From: Gammaproteobacteria bacterium
GTDB lineage: Bacteria; Pseudomonadota; Gammaproteobacteria; Xanthomonadales; SZUA-5
Reading direction: 5' to 3'
Length of the DNA stretch: 64,000 nt
NCBI GenBank assembly: GCA_030430155.1
Contig: JAUIFV010000002.1
Coordinates: 1 to 64,000 of the forward strand
Shown here: positions 54,663 to 64,000 of the stretch, piece by piece
Position numbering within the stretch: the first letter of the stretch is position 1
How the letters are laid out: every line of letters starts with the position of its first letter
Translations under genes and position numbers: made by a program
The notes under the pieces: model-generated
What the model saw: only the letters and a program-made list of their open reading frames with translations
Databases searched by the model: none
What the model was told of the DNA's origin: nothing

Positions 54663-57600
54663 TCAGTCGTTGACCACGGGCGGGGAACTCTGAGTACTCG
54701 GCTGAACCACGCTTGCCATACGATTGAATTCAGCTGCAAAGTCATTCAAGGCTGACCTGGTGACTTTCAACTCGCCGTATTGTTCAAGCATCCGTTCGCC
54801 ATCTGCGATGACGCCAATCTTGGCAAGACCTGCCTGGAAGCGCCGGCTGTGACCAAGCTTGCGTAGATGGTCACGGATCCTGATGGCCAGCAAGCGCCAT
54901 TCTTGATCTGGATCCTCTTCCCCAATCGAGCGTTCTAGCACCGAATAGCCAACGCAGACGCTTAGCCTTCGATCACCTTGCTTGACACGCAGTGGATAGG
55001 AAAATACGCACAGCTGGTATGACTTTGAGGCACATTCCGGGTCCTTTGCCAGCTGATCGATATGTGTTTCGATCAAGTCGATCTCGTAGTGATTCAGGCA
55101 AGCCTGCACATCGTTGCCTTGCCCATCCTGACCTTGGACTGCTGCACGCAGTGCCGCTAGACCCAATCCAGGCTCCAACTTGGACTCCAATGGAACCACG
55201 CGACCTGACTCCACCGCCTCATCGAGCTCAAGATGCCGCTCACAGAAATCAACGAAGCGGGCGCCGAAGATGCTTTGGGTCAGCACCCAGGTCAGGCGGA
55301 AGGTGGGCGACCAGCTCCAATGGTGGAACACGTTCATCCAGCCCTGGTTGTCGGGATGATCGTGGAAACGATCCAGTTTCAGATCCAGGAAAACCTGCTC
55401 CATGAGCTGGATCAAAGACTGGCACAACCCGAATCCGCGTATGAGCAGGCGCGAGTCGCTGGGCAACTCCGGTTCGGCATTGGCGCTGGAAGCCAGGGCA
55501 ACCGGTCCCCATTCGGGATAGAACTCATCGACCAGATACGCAAGTTCCGGGTCCTTGCCCAGTTCTTCAAAGATTCTTGCGATCGTTTGTGCGTGATGCG
55601 AAAAAGCGCTATCGCTTACCGGCGCAGCTGGCGTCCAGGCTCGAACCAGGCGATTGAGCAACTCCTCTTCCTGACCGTCTGTACCGTCGCGCGCGAATAG
55701 CGGGCGCAATGCCTCAGCCGCCACGACGAATCCTAGCTGCCGGTAGCTTTCGAATTGAGCATCATCAAAGAACTGGTCCGCTGTGCTGTGCTGCGGAAAC
55801 TTGGGACTGGACACGGCGTACTGACGGACATCTGCCGGCTCCTGTCCGGTCAACACGGGCTTGAGCAACAGAAAGATGCCCTGTGCGCCATCGACATAGT
55901 TGATCGTTCCAACCGCACAAGCGCGTTTTGCGCGGCCGCCTCCATCGGGGCTTATTCCGCTAACGTCGATACGTATCTCAGCGCCAAGATCGACCCGGCA
56001 CAGTCTGACCGCGCGACCCAGATCCTCGAACTCATAGTTGGGGTCTGCGCCGCAATCGGTCGCAATGATGAACCGACAGCGGCGCCGCACCAGTTCATAG
56101 ATGCCGAGGTTCTCGAAATGTCCGCCGTCAGAAAGATGGACGTTTGCCGAATCCAGATCGGTGTAGCCAAAGAATTCAGCCAGTAGTGGAAACCATTGCA
56201 GGAACTTGCGCCGACCGGTCGCTGCCACCGCGTTGTTGGGCACCCACCAGCCGAGCCGAGCGTTGAACACGGTCAACAGCATCCGCCATCCCGGAGTGAA
56301 CACAAAGCCCGCACCTGGGTTGACCGCAGCCCCGGAGATCGCCATCGCCCGCGCCAGACTGAGCTGTGCGGCCAGTGCGCGCTGACTGCCCAGCGCGGCA
56401 TCCAGCTTCATAGGTTTGGCCATCTCGCTCTTGCGCAGCTCAGGTGACTCGTGCCCTGAGCCTTTGGCTGACAACACGAAGGAAGCAGCGCGACGATCCT
56501 GCCAGTCCAGCGGGGCGTTGCGGCCGACGTTGGCCGCCGTGCAAATCAGGTGTTGCAGCCCCGGAAACGGGCCATGTGATTCTGCCAGCAGAACATCGTC
56601 GTCCGGATCAAAACCGGTGGTTGCCTCTGGCTTCCGCTCGCTTGCGTTGCGCGCCGCACCAAGAAAAGCCCGGGCCAGGCGATCGGCGTAGAACATGTTG
56701 TTGCCGATCCGATTGGCATCAATGATGGCGGAAAAAACCAAGGCCAGGAGCAGCAGCACTCCGACATAGAAGAACTCGATGCTTGCCAGAATCTGCAACA
56801 GGCCTGCCAGCTCCGCCAGCGAACCGAGGTTGCCTGTGAACGCGGCATTCAGCAGCAACCATGCCACTTGAGCAATGGCGATGAACAGCAGCAGGAGCAG
56901 CAGATAGGGGACGACACCGATGAGTGCAGTCCACCGTCCCGCCGATGTCTGCGCAGGCTTCTGGCTGTGGCGTTGGAACAGGACACTTGATGCCAACGCC
57001 AGAAGCCAGGAACCGATGGCCGGTGCGGCCAATGAGACCTGCCGTTCCACTTCAGCCAGCAACAGCGGAGTGGCGACGATGATCGTCAATGGCAGCGTCC
57101 AGCCGACCAACAGCATTGCCACGCAGCGGCCGCAGGAACGCGCCCAGATCTCTCGTTCCAGGGAATTGACGGCCGCGCCGGCCAGGACCTGAAAAACGCT
57201 AAGCGCCAGATAGGCGACCACCGCCAGAGCCGACGGCGCGAAAACAAAGTAAACCAGTACGCTGGCATGTGCACCCAGCTGTCTGTCGGCGACCTCGGCG
57301 ATCTGAACTGTGGCATAGAGCCCGCCGAAAACCACCGCCGAGGAGGCCAGCGTAGCAACTGGCCACCACCCGCCGCTGCGCGCGCGGATGCGAGTCCATT
57401 GCGCAAGTATCAGGAGCACGAATCCCAGAATCGGTATCGTCGGCCAGTAGTCGTGCAGCGAACGCACCTGCGTATCAACGCCAGGCAGGATCATCGCGAT
57501 CAGGAAGCAGTTGACCGCCATCAGCTTGGGATGATGTTCCATGTTCAACCAAGTCGCTTTCGGCCGTTCGCTCTTCGGAACGCTGTGCACCAGAACCAGC

Positions 57601-58184
57601 ACAAAGACGGCCGAGAACAACGCGATGATCACGCTGACACCGTTGGCAAGGCTGCCCGGAAGCATCATCAGCAAAGCGAGCGCAGCCAGCATCACGCAAA
57701 CGGCCGCGACCCCAAGTACGGCGAACATCAGTTGCACAATCAGCATCGGCCCGGCGATGCGACCCAGCAGCGCCAGGGTGTCGCCACCCATTAGCCCTTT
57801 CCGCGGCGTCAGGTAGTTTGAATAGGCGCGCATCCAGGACAGCCCGCCCGGCGGATCACGCTGATCCGAGCCAGGCTGGCTCTCGCGCAGCAGCGCAGCG
57901 ACCTCGCTCATGTTCAGCTTCAGCAACAGCCGGGTCAGAAACCCACCGGTAAAGCCGCCGCCGGAAACGGTGCTCATGATCTGCAGCCGTTCCAACACGG
58001 ATAGTCGCGTGGGCGGGTTGCCAGCAGCTGACCCGCTGGCGCCAGGTAGGGAGGCTGGCATCTTGCAGGAAGCGAGCGCCTTGAGCACGCCGAGCGCAAA
58101 ACTGGCGCTGCGGATGCCGCCGCCGGACAGGGCCAAGCCCCAGCGCATTTCGGTGGATGCGTGTTTCGCCGACTGATCAGACAT
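54663..58184 (-). CDS. Patatin-like phospholipase with large membrane-helix insert
   Basis: 1173 residues from ATG 58184; a TTG one codon earlier is less likely. The N-terminal part has the oxyanion motif LSGGGIRSASFALG (21-32) and the nucleophile region STVSGGG (Ser74). Residues ~140-510 contain about ten hydrophobic helices. The catalytic Asp motif LSDGGHFENLG (D686) comes after them, so the catalytic elements are split by the membrane segment. A soluble C-terminal part of about 400 residues follows. The start shares one base with the stop of the membrane/helical-repeat gene (TGATG), so translation is coupled. It is probably an inner-membrane lipid acyl hydrolase. Confidence 0.8.
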   Translation of the reverse strand: MSDQSAKHASTEMRWGLALSGGGIRSASFALGVLKALASCKMPASLPGASGSAAGNPPTRLSVLERLQIMSTVSGGGFTGGFLTRLLLKLNMSEVAALLRESQPGSDQRDPPGGLSWMRAYSNYLTPRKGLMGGDTLALLGRIAGPMLIVQLMFAVLGVAAVCVMLAALALLMMLPGSLANGVSVIIALFSAVFVLVLVHSVPKSERPKATWLNMEHHPKLMAVNCFLIAMILPGVDTQVRSLHDYWPTIPILGFVLLILAQWTRIRARSGGWWPVATLASSAVVFGGLYATVQIAEVADRQLGAHASVLVYFVFAPSALAVVAYLALSVFQVLAGAAVNSLEREIWARSCGRCVAMLLVGWTLPLTIIVATPLLLAEVERQVSLAAPAIGSWLLALASSVLFQRHSQKPAQTSAGRWTALIGVVPYLLLLLLFIAIAQVAWLLLNAAFTGNLGSLAELAGLLQILASIEFFYVGVLLLLALVFSAIIDANRIGNNMFYADRLARAFLGAARNASERKPEATTGFDPDDDVLLAESHGPFPGLQHLICTAANVGRNAPLDWQDRRAASFVLSAKGSGHESPELRKSEMAKPMKLDAALGSQRALAAQLSLARAMAISGAAVNPGAGFVFTPGWRMLLTVFNARLGWWVPNNAVAATGRRKFLQWFPLLAEFFGYTDLDSANVHLSDGGHFENLGIYELVRRRCRFIIATDCGADPNYEFEDLGRAVRLCRVDLGAEIRIDVSGISPDGGGRAKRACAVGTINYVDGAQGIFLLLKPVLTGQEPADVRQYAVSSPKFPQHSTADQFFDDAQFESYRQLGFVVAAEALRPLFARDGTDGQEEELLNRLVRAWTPAAPVSDSAFSHHAQTIARIFEELGKDPELAYLVDEFYPEWGPVALASSANAEPELPSDSRLLIRGFGLCQSLIQLMEQVFLDLKLDRFHDHPDNQGWMNVFHHWSWSPTFRLTWVLTQSIFGARFVDFCERHLELDEAVESGRVVPLESKLEPGLGLAALRAAVQGQDGQGNDVQACLNHYEIDLIETHIDQLAKDPECASKSYQLCVFSYPLRVKQGDRRLSVCVGYSVLERSIGEEDPDQEWRLLAIRIRDHLRKLGHSRRFQAGLAKIGVIADGERMLEQYGELKVTRSALNDFAAEFNRMASVVQPSTQSSPPVVND

Positions 58185-61100
58185 CAAGAACCCTCCCCTT
58201 GCAGCAGCGCCCGGTACAGCGCCAGCGTGTCTTTGGTGTTCGATATGAACTCGTCGATGGACTGCACTTCAAAGGCCGGATCGGCGTCGAAGTCGGCAAT
58301 ACGGCCGCGCAGGAACTCGCTCAGCTGCTGCACATGCAGCAACCAGCGAATCACGTCCTCGCCCTCCGCGGCGATAGGCTGCAGTTCCAATACCGAGCCG
58401 TCGATCTGCAGATCCAGACCGCGCGCCAGGTATTCCGCCTGCGCCCTGGCCACGCTGCGTTGCCAAAGTTGGCTTTGTTCGGCAGTGTCCAATTCTGGCG
58501 GTGGCGACGGCGGGCGCGCAGCCAGCCCCTGCAGTCGCGCGGCGAATGACGGTCCGCCGATTTGTCCTTCCTGCAGCAGCGGCAATCCCATCACGCAACG
58601 CAGGCGGTTGGGGTAAGGACGCTGCACGTCCTCAGCGCAGTTCAGCAGCGCTTCGGCCGCGGTGTCGAAGGGACCATTTTCAAGGTACTGGGCGCTGGCC
58701 AGAACCAGCCGCGGCGAATGAATCTCATTGATGTACAGATCGACCGTCTGGGTGTGGATCCGCTCTGCAATTGTGCCGGCAAGATGCTCGTAGGCGAGCA
58801 CGCGTATGGGCGCAGGAATGCCGGCCGAAGCTGCGCCGACGTCGAACAGTGCCGTGAGCGTGGAGACGACCTCGTCGTCGGTGCCGGCGCTCTCCAACGC
58901 CGCTGCAAACTCGGCTACCTGGCCCGCACGGGCGGCCCGGTCGAGCGACTTGATACGCGCCTCCCCGGCTGCGCTGTCTGATCCGTGCGGCAAGCGCAGG
59001 AATGCTTCGCGGTGCGCTTCCCAACGCTCGCGGCGCGTTGCGCTAGCCGCGGCCTGCATCTGCTGCAAGGCGCAATCCGCATTTCGCTCCAGCCAAAGTC
59101 TGGCCTCAATGCCTTTGCGCGAGCGGAACTCAACCATCACCTCACAGGCGGTGCTCGTCGCCCTGGCGATGAGGTCGGCTTGGGCCTGATCTTCGGCCAA
59201 CTGCGCCCGCTCGCGCCACTGCGTTATCAATCCACTTACCCGTTGGGTCAGACCGCTGTCTCCGTCCTCGCGCTCATCCAGCAACAGCAGCGCGTGCAGA
59301 CAGGCAATGGAGCGAGCGTCTGGCGCCTCGACCAGCCCACACTCGGCCAGCCGATTGCCCAATCGCGTCGGGTCGACGTCTTCGGCTAGCAGCGCTGCCC
59401 GCTCCACAACCGCCCGGCTTGGATCCCAAAGCAGCTCAAAAATGAGCTCATCCTCAGCTTCCAAGGAGGCTTCATAAAGCTCGCCTAGTGCGGTTGTTCG
59501 AAGGCTATCGGGCATACTCGGATCGGCCGCCGAGGAAGCGTTATCCAGGCTCGAGTACCGGCGCCCTCGTGCCAGTTCACGCAGCAGCCGGCGATCCTGC
59601 GCATTCAGCACACTGGGCATGCGCTGCAGGCAGGTTTCGAATAGCAGCCAGCTGGGGTTGGGACTGGCAGCGAACTGGCGCACCAGGGCACGGACCTGGT
59701 CCAGCGCCGTGCTGGATCCGGATAGGCCCAAAGCGGTGCAGGCCGCCAGCCGCTGACTGTGATTGGCGGTGCTCGATGCGGCGACCTCGCCCAGAAATCG
59801 GTCCAATCGCTGTAGGGCGACTACCGGCGTGTTGTCGCAGTCGCTGCCTGGCGATTCAACCAGACAAGAAGCGGCTGGCGGATCCCGGCGCAGCGCCTTG
59901 GCCAGGTCGTTCGCCAAGAACCCCGCCGTTGTGGTCAAGTCGCCAGCAACCTCACCCAGCGCCGCCGACCAATCCGTAGGGCCATCGCTTCTTGCACGCT
60001 CCTCAAGCAGGCGCGAAACCAGTACGCCCGCGTAAGGATTGGCCGAGAGCCGCAGCGCCGATGCTGCCGCACGTGCCTGCCCTACCCTGCCCGCGCTGGC
60101 GTCGCCTGCGCGGCGCCCGCGATCCGAGGCCCCGCCTTTGTCATCCTGCGGGCCCTGCCCGGGCAAGCCGGCGTCAACCATACCGATCAGGACATGCAGC
60201 GCGGCATGATTGCTGGGGTGCTCTGACGCGATGACCCGAAGCAGCGTTCCGATCTGGGTGATCAACAGGAGCTTTCGCGGCATCGCTACGTACTCGGCCT
60301 GGGCCAGACTGACCAGTCCGTCCAGCGCATGGGGAGTCGGATAGCGCCACAGCTGCGGTACCACGTCGCTGTTCGGGTTAGCGACCAGCATATCCATGGT
60401 CTCTTCTACGGCGCGGCGGCGCTCGTCTGAACGCAGGTCGATCGCGGCAACGCACTCGCGCGGGATTTCCTCAATCTGAGCCTCGATGCGGTGATCTCTC
60501 CCATTCAGCGCGAGCGGGGTGAAAATGCGCAGTATGTCGCTGCTGCTGCCGCGCGGATAAGCCAGCAGATAGCCAAAGCGCACCGGACTATAGCGGTCAT
60601 GCTGGCGCCACGAGTCCCAATAGGCGTCGGCCAGATCGGGCATGGCGCCCGCCTCATCGGGGGTTGGTGCCAGCAGCCAAAGCTGACGGTAGGCCTCGGT
60701 GCAACCCATCTCACCGACTCTGGCGAACAGGGCCTGCACAGATTGTTCGAATACAGCGAGCCGACTCTGGAGCTCCCTGTCGTCGGCTTGAATGACCGCG
60801 CGCCAATGCTCGCGGTAGCGGTCTATAGCCTGATCCAACCGGTACAGATCCTCTACATCGCAGCCCCAGGGTTGCGAGCCGCCGGTCGGCTCCAGCTGGC
60901 CGTTGCCCTTGCCATGGTCAGAACCTCCGTCGTCATTCGGATCATCTGGCGCAGGGCCATCGTTGGAGTCTTGACCCCTTGCCGCCGCTTGCTCCGTTGC
61001 TGCGTCCGCAGCGCTCGTGTTGCCCCTATTGCCAGGGTTGTCGCCATTTGGATCGGATCCTGCCGGGACGACGAGTGCGGCACGCATTTCCGACCCCAGT

Positions 61101-62377
61101 GCATAACTCGATGCACCGCAGCCGCTGGCCAGGGTGCTGTGTTCGAGCGTGCTACCCTGGCCCGCGTTGGCGTTGCGCATCGCCTCCATGCGCAAAGACT
61201 CCTCGCCTTGCGGCTTGAGCCGCACGATGACCTGCTGATAGCCCACGGTGCCACGCGCGAGCACGCCGTAGGCGCTGGGCAGCAGCGCGGTGCTGACCAA
61301 GACCAGACCAACCAGAATAGGCTCAACCAGATTGCGGCTGGCGTTGAAATAGGCCAGCCAGGGGCGTTTCAGTCTGGCTCGGTTGATCAGGGCAGCCGAA
61401 CCGTTGCGTCTTTCACGCCTCAGCGCCAGGAGCAGTCGTTCTTTGACCGCGCGGCAGCCGTATTTGGGGATGATATGCGCGCTGTCTTCCAGCCAGCTGC
61501 GCCAGCGGCGCATGGTGATAACCAGCGGAAAAGCAAACAGCGTGATCGCGAAAAGCAGTCCGAAGGCGTCGCGGGCGCGCTGTTGGGCGGCCACAGTACG
61601 GCGCACGGGAAAGCCGTATTGATCCTTGTCGACAGCCGCCGTGCGCTGAGAATGGCTGTCACGACCCGCGGCCATCTCCCAGCGATCCGGCGGGCCATCA
61701 ACGACCGGGTCCAGGCCACAGAACCAGCCGGTGACATTGCCATCGCACACCCACCAAGGCCAGACCTTGTAGGTGAGCCTTTCGATCGCCTCCTGCTCCA
61801 GCAGCGGCGACCAGTCGGGATGTGAGCGCACCGCGCGCACCACGGCCTGTGCCTGAGCCAGGTAGGCGCGATTGCCGGCCGATGTGGAAAGCGTATTGGT
61901 GTAGACCAGCGCACCGACCAAGCTGACCAGCACCAGCCCGACCGATACCTGCGCCAGCATCAGCGCCAGCGGCAGCAGCACGACGCCGCCCACCGGATGG
62001 CGATCACGCGAGGCCCAGGCCAGGACGCCAAGCCCCAGCAGCGCACCAAACCACACGATATAGCTCTTGGCCGAAGCGAGGCTGTCCATGATCGCCCGCG
62101 CGCCCAGTTCAGCCAGTTCGTACATGTCCGCGCTCAGCTGCGGCAGGCCGGTGAACTGCAGCAGCGCTGACTCGGAAAAGAATCCGTAGAGCATCAGCGC
62201 GACGGCCACCGCCGAAGCGCTTAAGAAAAAGCGCCCGGCCCAGCCGAAGGTGGTCATGAAGTCGGCCTGGCCCCTGGTCGCCGGAGCGACGGCACCGCGT
62301 TTGGCGCTGCGCTTCGGCGGCGCACCCTGTTCGTCCCCTGCGTTCGATTCGACGACGCCTTGCTGCTCTTCGCTCAT
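58184..62377 (-). CDS. Large membrane protein with C-terminal helical (HEAT-like) repeats, unknown family
   Basis: 1397 residues from ATG 62377, preceded by GGGGAGG. Five hydrophobic helices lie near residues 40-70, 110-165 and 275-385. A flexible acidic/Gly/Asn linker follows (about 445-520), then some 870 residues of helical, Leu/Ala/Arg-rich sequence reminiscent of HEAT/ARM-like repeats. No catalytic motif is recognised. It sits between the SGNH hydrolase (38 bp upstream) and the patatin gene (coupled by one base), which suggests a membrane scaffold for two lipid- or ester-hydrolysing enzymes. Confidence 0.65.
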   Translation of the reverse strand: MSEEQQGVVESNAGDEQGAPPKRSAKRGAVAPATRGQADFMTTFGWAGRFFLSASAVAVALMLYGFFSESALLQFTGLPQLSADMYELAELGARAIMDSLASAKSYIVWFGALLGLGVLAWASRDRHPVGGVVLLPLALMLAQVSVGLVLVSLVGALVYTNTLSTSAGNRAYLAQAQAVVRAVRSHPDWSPLLEQEAIERLTYKVWPWWVCDGNVTGWFCGLDPVVDGPPDRWEMAAGRDSHSQRTAAVDKDQYGFPVRRTVAAQQRARDAFGLLFAITLFAFPLVITMRRWRSWLEDSAHIIPKYGCRAVKERLLLALRRERRNGSAALINRARLKRPWLAYFNASRNLVEPILVGLVLVSTALLPSAYGVLARGTVGYQQVIVRLKPQGEESLRMEAMRNANAGQGSTLEHSTLASGCGASSYALGSEMRAALVVPAGSDPNGDNPGNRGNTSAADAATEQAAARGQDSNDGPAPDDPNDDGGSDHGKGNGQLEPTGGSQPWGCDVEDLYRLDQAIDRYREHWRAVIQADDRELQSRLAVFEQSVQALFARVGEMGCTEAYRQLWLLAPTPDEAGAMPDLADAYWDSWRQHDRYSPVRFGYLLAYPRGSSSDILRIFTPLALNGRDHRIEAQIEEIPRECVAAIDLRSDERRRAVEETMDMLVANPNSDVVPQLWRYPTPHALDGLVSLAQAEYVAMPRKLLLITQIGTLLRVIASEHPSNHAALHVLIGMVDAGLPGQGPQDDKGGASDRGRRAGDASAGRVGQARAAASALRLSANPYAGVLVSRLLEERARSDGPTDWSAALGEVAGDLTTTAGFLANDLAKALRRDPPAASCLVESPGSDCDNTPVVALQRLDRFLGEVAASSTANHSQRLAACTALGLSGSSTALDQVRALVRQFAASPNPSWLLFETCLQRMPSVLNAQDRRLLRELARGRRYSSLDNASSAADPSMPDSLRTTALGELYEASLEAEDELIFELLWDPSRAVVERAALLAEDVDPTRLGNRLAECGLVEAPDARSIACLHALLLLDEREDGDSGLTQRVSGLITQWRERAQLAEDQAQADLIARATSTACEVMVEFRSRKGIEARLWLERNADCALQQMQAAASATRRERWEAHREAFLRLPHGSDSAAGEARIKSLDRAARAGQVAEFAAALESAGTDDEVVSTLTALFDVGAASAGIPAPIRVLAYEHLAGTIAERIHTQTVDLYINEIHSPRLVLASAQYLENGPFDTAAEALLNCAEDVQRPYPNRLRCVMGLPLLQEGQIGGPSFAARLQGLAARPPSPPPELDTAEQSQLWQRSVARAQAEYLARGLDLQIDGSVLELQPIAAEGEDVIRWLLHVQQLSEFLRGRIADFDADPAFEVQSIDEFISNTKDTLALYRALLQGEGS

Positions 62378-62414
62378 GGCCTCCCCCAAAAAGCCTGCTC
62401 TCCGTTGACCCTGC

Positions 62415-63311
62415 TTAGGCAACAGCTCCCTGCTTGATGGGCGGCAAGGCGGCGGCGATGACCTTATTCAGTCTCGGCGCCAGGGTGGCGAATCCGGATT
62501 CGGTCGGGTGAATCTCGTCGTTCCAGAACTCATCCGTAGCGGCCTCAGCGACAGTGCTGAAATCGGCAAAATCAAACAGCGTGCTGTGGGCGTCGCGCAG
62601 CGGATTGAGCACCTGGTCTCGAAAGCCTTCAACCAGCAGCATCTGAGCGAACTCACGGCCAGCCTGCTTGTTTTCCAGCAGGCGCTCCATGACGTTCCAC
62701 AGCCACGGCCCCACGTCGCCCTTGACAAAAGCGATCAATCCCACGTTCCTGACCGTCAGTTCGGCCTTGGCACCGATCCGCTTCAGCGGCGCATAGCCGT
62801 GCCCGACGACGCGGAAATGCGGCCGCTCCTTTTGCACCTCGGCAGCCATTTCGAGCATGGCCTGGTAGCGCTCCAGCAATCCGCCGTCCTCGCTGCGATT
62901 GCTAAAGATGCCAAAGCGCACCACCTTGTCGAAGGCTTGGCGCGGGGAAAGTGGACCGTTCTCGGCGGCAAACACCTTCTCCAGTCTCCGCGAGAGGCTG
63001 TCGTTGCCTCCGGCGCTGACGACCAGCACGTCAAATGGATAAGCGATCAGGCGCTTTCGCAGCGATTTCAATTGCGATTCGGAGAACAGCTGTGCGGCCA
63101 GACCTCCCGGCTTTCCGGCAACGAAGCCCAATCCGTCGACGCTTCGGGCGCTCTGCTTGGCCAGGTTGGGATACAGCGGGGTGGAAAACCAGGAGTCGCC
63201 AAGGTAGGCGATTGCCGGTCGGGTCTGCAGAAACTCGTTTATGTAGCGGCGCTGTTGCGCGCGACGACCGATCACTTCACGCCAATTACTCCATTGCGAA
63301 ATCAACTCCAT
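62415..63311 (-). CDS. SGNH/GDSL-type hydrolase
   Basis: 298 residues. Block I YLGDSWFSTP (Ser40), block III VVSAGGND (Asn) and block V NDEIHPTESGF (Asp-x-x-His) give the SGNH set. There is no signal peptide, so it is probably cytoplasmic. It is the first gene of the operon SGNH, membrane/repeat protein, patatin. The substrate could be a lysolipid or an O-acylated sugar; nothing more specific can be said. Confidence 0.8.
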   Translation of the reverse strand: MELISQWSNWREVIGRRAQQRRYINEFLQTRPAIAYLGDSWFSTPLYPNLAKQSARSVDGLGFVAGKPGGLAAQLFSESQLKSLRKRLIAYPFDVLVVSAGGNDSLSRRLEKVFAAENGPLSPRQAFDKVVRFGIFSNRSEDGGLLERYQAMLEMAAEVQKERPHFRVVGHGYAPLKRIGAKAELTVRNVGLIAFVKGDVGPWLWNVMERLLENKQAGREFAQMLLVEGFRDQVLNPLRDAHSTLFDFADFSTVAEAATDEFWNDEIHPTESGFATLAPRLNKVIAAALPPIKQGAVA

Positions 63312-63546
63312 CGTTTGGCTCCCGTTTGTTGCTCATCCGGTGAACGTCGCCGCACGCGGTGCGCAACGAAGCGCTCATTGAGATCAGTGTTGCCGGCAAG
63401 TGATTCCTCTCACCCGTAGCGACAAGCGGCAATAGGCCATCGCAGTGAGAGGAATGGGTAGGTGGGCACACCATTAGGTGTACGGGCATGTCGCCGGATG
63501 AGTTTGGCAACCGCAAGCCTGCACTCCCCACCAAAGGAATCAGACC

Positions 63547-64000
63547 ATGAAGGAATTGATCGATAGCCTGCTCGCCATTGCTGAAGAGGAGGTGGGACAA
63601 ACCGAGGAAGGGATCAATGCCGGGGCGCGGATCGTTGAGTATCAGGGCGCGACCTGGCTGCCGCCCGGTCCCTGGCCCTGGTGCGCCGCCTTTACCGCTT
63701 GGGTGCTGCGGGAGTGGCTGGAGAAGGACGAGGTGCGCGCGGCTGTCGGTGAATACTTCGACCGCCCCAAGCTGACGCTGGCCCAGGTCGAGCGGGTGCG
63801 CTGCCGCGACGCCAGGGCCTTCGGCTGGGAGTCCTGGGCGCAGCAGTGGAAGCTGCAGCTACTGGACGAAAGCCAACTAGCCAGGCGTGGCGACTTCGTC
63901 ACCTTTGACTTCTCCCATATCGGCATCGTGCGGGCCGATCAGCGCCCTGGCCAGGCCGTGCAGACCATTGAAGGCAACACCAACGCCGCTGGCAGTCGCG
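63547..64000 (+). CDS. CHAP/NlpC-like amidase domain protein (partial, C-terminus beyond edge)
   Basis: Open from ATG 63547 (preceded by AAAGGAA) to the right edge, 151 residues visible. WPWCAAFTAW (Cys46) and FDFSHIGIV (His124), then TIEGNTN, are the Cys-His pattern of CHAP-like peptidoglycan amidases/endopeptidases. No signal peptide is visible, so it may be a phage-type or effector-like cell-wall enzyme exported another way. It diverges from the SGNH operon across 235 bp without recognisable features. Confidence 0.7.
   Translation, partial: MKELIDSLLAIAEEEVGQTEEGINAGARIVEYQGATWLPPGPWPWCAAFTAWVLREWLEKDEVRAAVGEYFDRPKLTLAQVERVRCRDARAFGWESWAQQWKLQLLDESQLARRGDFVTFDFSHIGIVRADQRPGQAVQTIEGNTNAAGSR

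Overview
This is GC-rich chromosomal DNA from a heterotrophic proteobacterium. The gene content fits a gammaproteobacterium of the Xanthomonadales/Lysobacterales type: large secreted propeller proteins ending in short '..DGFE/DDFE' tails, DUF1800/DUF1501 and DUF3011 proteins, and REP-like intergenic repeats. The placement is inferred from gene families and base composition only; no rRNA or tRNA gene was found.

Region 1-8.2 kb: the tail of an AbgT-type transporter, then three secreted Kelch/Rax2-like propeller genes in tandem. The middle one is broken by a 32-bp deletion. All three share an upstream block with promoter-like hexamers at exactly 17-bp spacing. Region 8.2-13.8 kb: a remnant of a REP-associated transposase, a 1261-residue NACHT/STAND NTPase with a repeat-rich C-terminus (candidate anti-phage sensor) and a small four-helix membrane protein. 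Region 13.8-22.3 kb: a CxxCH lipoprotein with a mannan-binding-lectin-like tail, a three-gene MacAB-type ABC exporter operon, a CpxP/Spy-like protein and a secreted unknown. Region 22.3-32.7 kb: a NarL-type two-component pair, two FG-GAP envelope proteins and an acyl-CoA ligase.

Region 32.8-40.6 kb: a sulfide/persulfide module (DUF442 rhodanese-like protein, persulfide-dioxygenase-like hydrolase, Crp/Fnr regulator, and a perfect palindrome that could be its operator), an M20 amidohydrolase, a CPA2 antiporter, and an SbtA-SbtB pair (bicarbonate transporter and PII-like regulator). Region 40.7-47.3 kb: a DUF1800-DUF1501 export pair, an alpha/beta hydrolase, a diguanylate cyclase and an M14-type peptidase. 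Region 47.5-52.5 kb: a quinocofactor oxidase locus, with a CxxCH protein, a LodA-type oxidase carrying candidate CTQ residues, and a LodB-type flavoprotein. Region 52.7-64 kb: a GST-like protein, a DUF3011 protein with an internal duplication, a tightly packed operon (SGNH hydrolase, 1397-residue membrane/helical-repeat protein, patatin phospholipase split by membrane helices), and the start of a CHAP-like gene.

The least explained items are the SGNH/membrane/patatin operon, the CxxCH protein tied to lodA with a lectin-tailed relative 35 kb away, a short '[DN][DG]FE' motif shared by six secreted proteins, and three intergenic loci framed by heptamer arrays in opposite orientation.
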